DNA from: Mongoliitalea lutea | GTDB taxonomy: Bacteria; Bacteroidota; Bacteroidia; Cytophagales; Cyclobacteriaceae | Length of the DNA stretch: 64,000 nucleotides | Direction: 5' to 3' | Assembly (NCBI RefSeq): GCF_014652135.1 | Contig: NZ_BMYF01000007.1 | Span: forward strand, 1-64,000 | Shown here: positions 62,354-64,000 of the stretch, in pieces | How the letters are laid out: the number at the start of each line of letters is the position of its first letter | How positions within the stretch are numbered: position 1 is the first letter of the stretch | Made by a program: the position numbers and the translations under genes | Notes under the pieces: generated by a model | Database searches by the model: none | Told to the model about the DNA's origin: nothing | What the model saw: only the letters and a program-made list of their open reading frames with translations

Positions 62354-64000
62354 CTTACGATTTTGTTTCATAGTTTGGGCCTGTTGGCTAGGCACCTTGG
62401 CTAGGGCTCAGGAAGTTTTTGTGAAATTTCCTGTTACGGCAGAAGGCATGTATGCTATTAGCTTGGATGATTTGCGCCAACAAGGCTTTCAAAACCTATC
62501 GGAAGTAGGTATTTTTGGTCAACATGGACCCCTTGAACAATTGATAACGGAAGAATTCAGGGAACTGAATCAACTCCCAAGCCAAATCTTGGGGAATAGA
62601 ATCATTTTTTATGCACAAGGACCTCACCGGATTGAATCTTCTGAACACTCACTGCATCTTCATGCTAATCCATACTCAGACACCTTATATTACTTGGTAG
62701 GCAGGACAACTCAACCGAGAAGAATCACCCTTGCAGCAAGCCCCATATCTAATAGCCCTGCAATCAGTCAGCTTTCTTTTGTTCAGTTTCGGAAATGGCA
62801 AGAAGACAACATTCTAAATTCAGGCAGAAGTTGGTATTCCCGTCCTTTCTTTGGTGGACAGACTTTTACGTTTACACTAGCTCTGCCAAGCAAGCTGGGG
62901 AATACACACCAATTATTCGTGCAATACTTAGGACAAGCGATTTCAGAGAACCGTTTTCAAATAAGTATTGCTGGTCAAAACTTTGAAACATTTACCATAC
63001 CCCCAATCCCAAATACTACCTTTGGTATAAAAGGTATTGAATCAAAATTTCAACGTCCAGTAACTTTTTCAGGTCAAGAACTTCAGGTTCGGACACGTTA
63101 TGAATCTGCTGACTTCAATGGTGCCGGCTTTTTAGATTTTGCTATACTGGATTCACAGACGCCAATTAGTAATCTTACCAACGCCGTCTACTGGCATAGG
63201 GGAAGCCCGGGTAGAATTGTTACTTCTGAGAATCACATTTTTTGGAAAATTCGCCCAAATTTTGATGTATCATTAATTGAAGGTGAAGCCGAATTACAAA
63301 CAAATGACCGTCTTGCTGTTTACCAAGAAAATCAAATTCCAGTCATTCGAAACTTTGTCAAGGTAAATATGGAGGCTAGAAGATCGCATCAACAAGCCGA
63401 ATTACTAATTATCACCCATCCAATCCTTTTAAGTCAAGCTAGCCGATTAGCCAATCATAAACACAACCGGGGTGTGTCTACATCTGTCGTATTAATTCAA
63501 GACATCTTCGACGCATATGCTTATGGAAATAAAGATGTCACAGGTATTCGTAATTTCATAGCTGATAAGTACCATTCAAGTGGCAATGTCAGCAATGTAC
63601 TGTTTTTTGGTAAAGGCACTTATGATTACAAAGGACTCTTTCAAGGTAGACCAAACTTGATCCCAATATATACCTCAAGAAATAGCTTAAACCCCCTGAC
63701 TACCTATAGTTCAGATGATTACTTCGGTATGTTAGAATTAGGCATGGGTGCTTGGGAAGAATCAATAGCAGGAGATACACCCATGCAAATTGGTGTGGGT
63801 AGAATACCTGCTATTAATACCCGGGAAGGACGGGAGGCAGTAGATAAAATTATTTCCTACGAAAACCCTGAATTAGCGCTAGGCAATTGGAAAACTCAAC
63901 TAGCTTTTGTGGCAGATGACGGAGATAACAATATCCATGTAACAGATTCAGAAAACCATATTCGTTATTTGGAAGAAAACCATCCTGAATTTTTTATACA
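62343..64000 (+). CDS. porU: PorU, type IX secretion system sortase (truncated by window end)
   Basis: The first 552 codons of PorU, a C25-family (gingipain-like) sortase that removes the C-terminal signal of type IX cargo and attaches it to the cell surface. The signal peptide ends at LARAQ (about residue 23). The N-terminal beta-domains (YAISLDDLRQQGF, IFGQHG, LYYLVG) are followed by the start of the peptidase C25 region (LLIITHPILLSQASRLANHK, GVSTSVVLIQDIFDAYAYG, FGKGTYDYKG). The catalytic His and Cys lie past the window end. The ATG overlaps pssA by 11 bases. Confidence 0.93.
   Translation, partial: MHSSLRFCFIVWACWLGTLARAQEVFVKFPVTAEGMYAISLDDLRQQGFQNLSEVGIFGQHGPLEQLITEEFRELNQLPSQILGNRIIFYAQGPHRIESSEHSLHLHANPYSDTLYYLVGRTTQPRRITLAASPISNSPAISQLSFVQFRKWQEDNILNSGRSWYSRPFFGGQTFTFTLALPSKLGNTHQLFVQYLGQAISENRFQISIAGQNFETFTIPPIPNTTFGIKGIESKFQRPVTFSGQELQVRTRYESADFNGAGFLDFAILDSQTPISNLTNAVYWHRGSPGRIVTSENHIFWKIRPNFDVSLIEGEAELQTNDRLAVYQENQIPVIRNFVKVNMEARRSHQQAELLIITHPILLSQASRLANHKHNRGVSTSVVLIQDIFDAYAYGNKDVTGIRNFIADKYHSSGNVSNVLFFGKGTYDYKGLFQGRPNLIPIYTSRNSLNPLTTYSSDDYFGMLELGMGAWEESIAGDTPMQIGVGRIPAINTREGREAVDKIISYENPELALGNWKTQLAFVADDGDNNIHVTDSENHIRYLEENHPEFFI

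Noticed and set aside
1-64000. CRISPR arrays, tRNA and rRNA genes, complete insertion sequences
   Set aside because: Scanning intergenic sequence showed no regularly spaced long repeats, tRNA-like arms or transposase frames with terminal repeats.

Overview
The window reads as chromosomal DNA of a gliding-type Bacteroidota, most likely Cytophagales (Cyclobacteriaceae-like). The evidence is an AT-rich genome, TAnnTTTG-type -7 promoter boxes, a full-length SprA, a PorP/SprF-family protein, the start of PorU, and Bacteroidota-specific families (DUF4292, DUF4837, the 480-residue isocitrate dehydrogenase). The assignment is by family content only. No rRNA, tRNA or CRISPR array was seen.

Layout. 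Bases 1-8.8 kb (minus strand) hold the first 2438 codons of a giant modular surface protein, with a PorP/SprF-type outer-membrane partner upstream. 9.2-12.6 kb (minus) carries a rhodanese, a sterol-desaturase-like membrane hydroxylase with a small membrane partner, and an exported metallo-beta-lactamase/double-rhodanese protein, separated by repeat-rich DNA. 12.7-16.8 kb (plus) has a methyltransferase, a tandem universal stress protein, a lipoprotein subtilase and a monothiol thioredoxin-like protein. 17-20 kb (minus) is a large FAD/Fe-S D-2-hydroxyacid dehydrogenase, next to a palindrome cluster. 20.6-21.9 kb has a YdcF and a GlcG-like protein.

21.9-28.6 kb (minus) looks like the remnant of a type I restriction locus. 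hsdR carries an in-frame TGA near its 5' end. The neighbouring YgjP-type peptidase has lost a zinc ligand (HExxH to HExxY). An AlbA_2/Schlafen-type protein and a metallophosphoesterase are intact, and no hsdM or hsdS is present in the window. Two unrecognised membrane proteins follow, then an M42 aminopeptidase and isocitrate dehydrogenase.

32.8-55.5 kb (plus) is dense housekeeping DNA: crotonase, flippase, dUTPase, TPR protein, DUF4292 lipoprotein, EnvC-like protein, TatA, GatA, MltD-like transglycosylase, DUF4837 lipoprotein, malic enzyme, RuvA, SprA, GcvH, VanZ and TonB. Cell-envelope building and type IX secretion dominate. 55.5-60.9 kb (minus) has YicC, a propeller/barrel outer-membrane protein with a degenerate peptidase domain, and a FAD oxidoreductase. 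61-64 kb (plus) has a glyoxalase-II-like hydrolase, phosphatidylserine synthase and the truncated start of the type IX sortase PorU.

Type IX components are scattered (PorP-like, SprA, PorU). The giant protein is a plausible cargo, but its C-terminus, where a sorting signal would lie, is outside the window.
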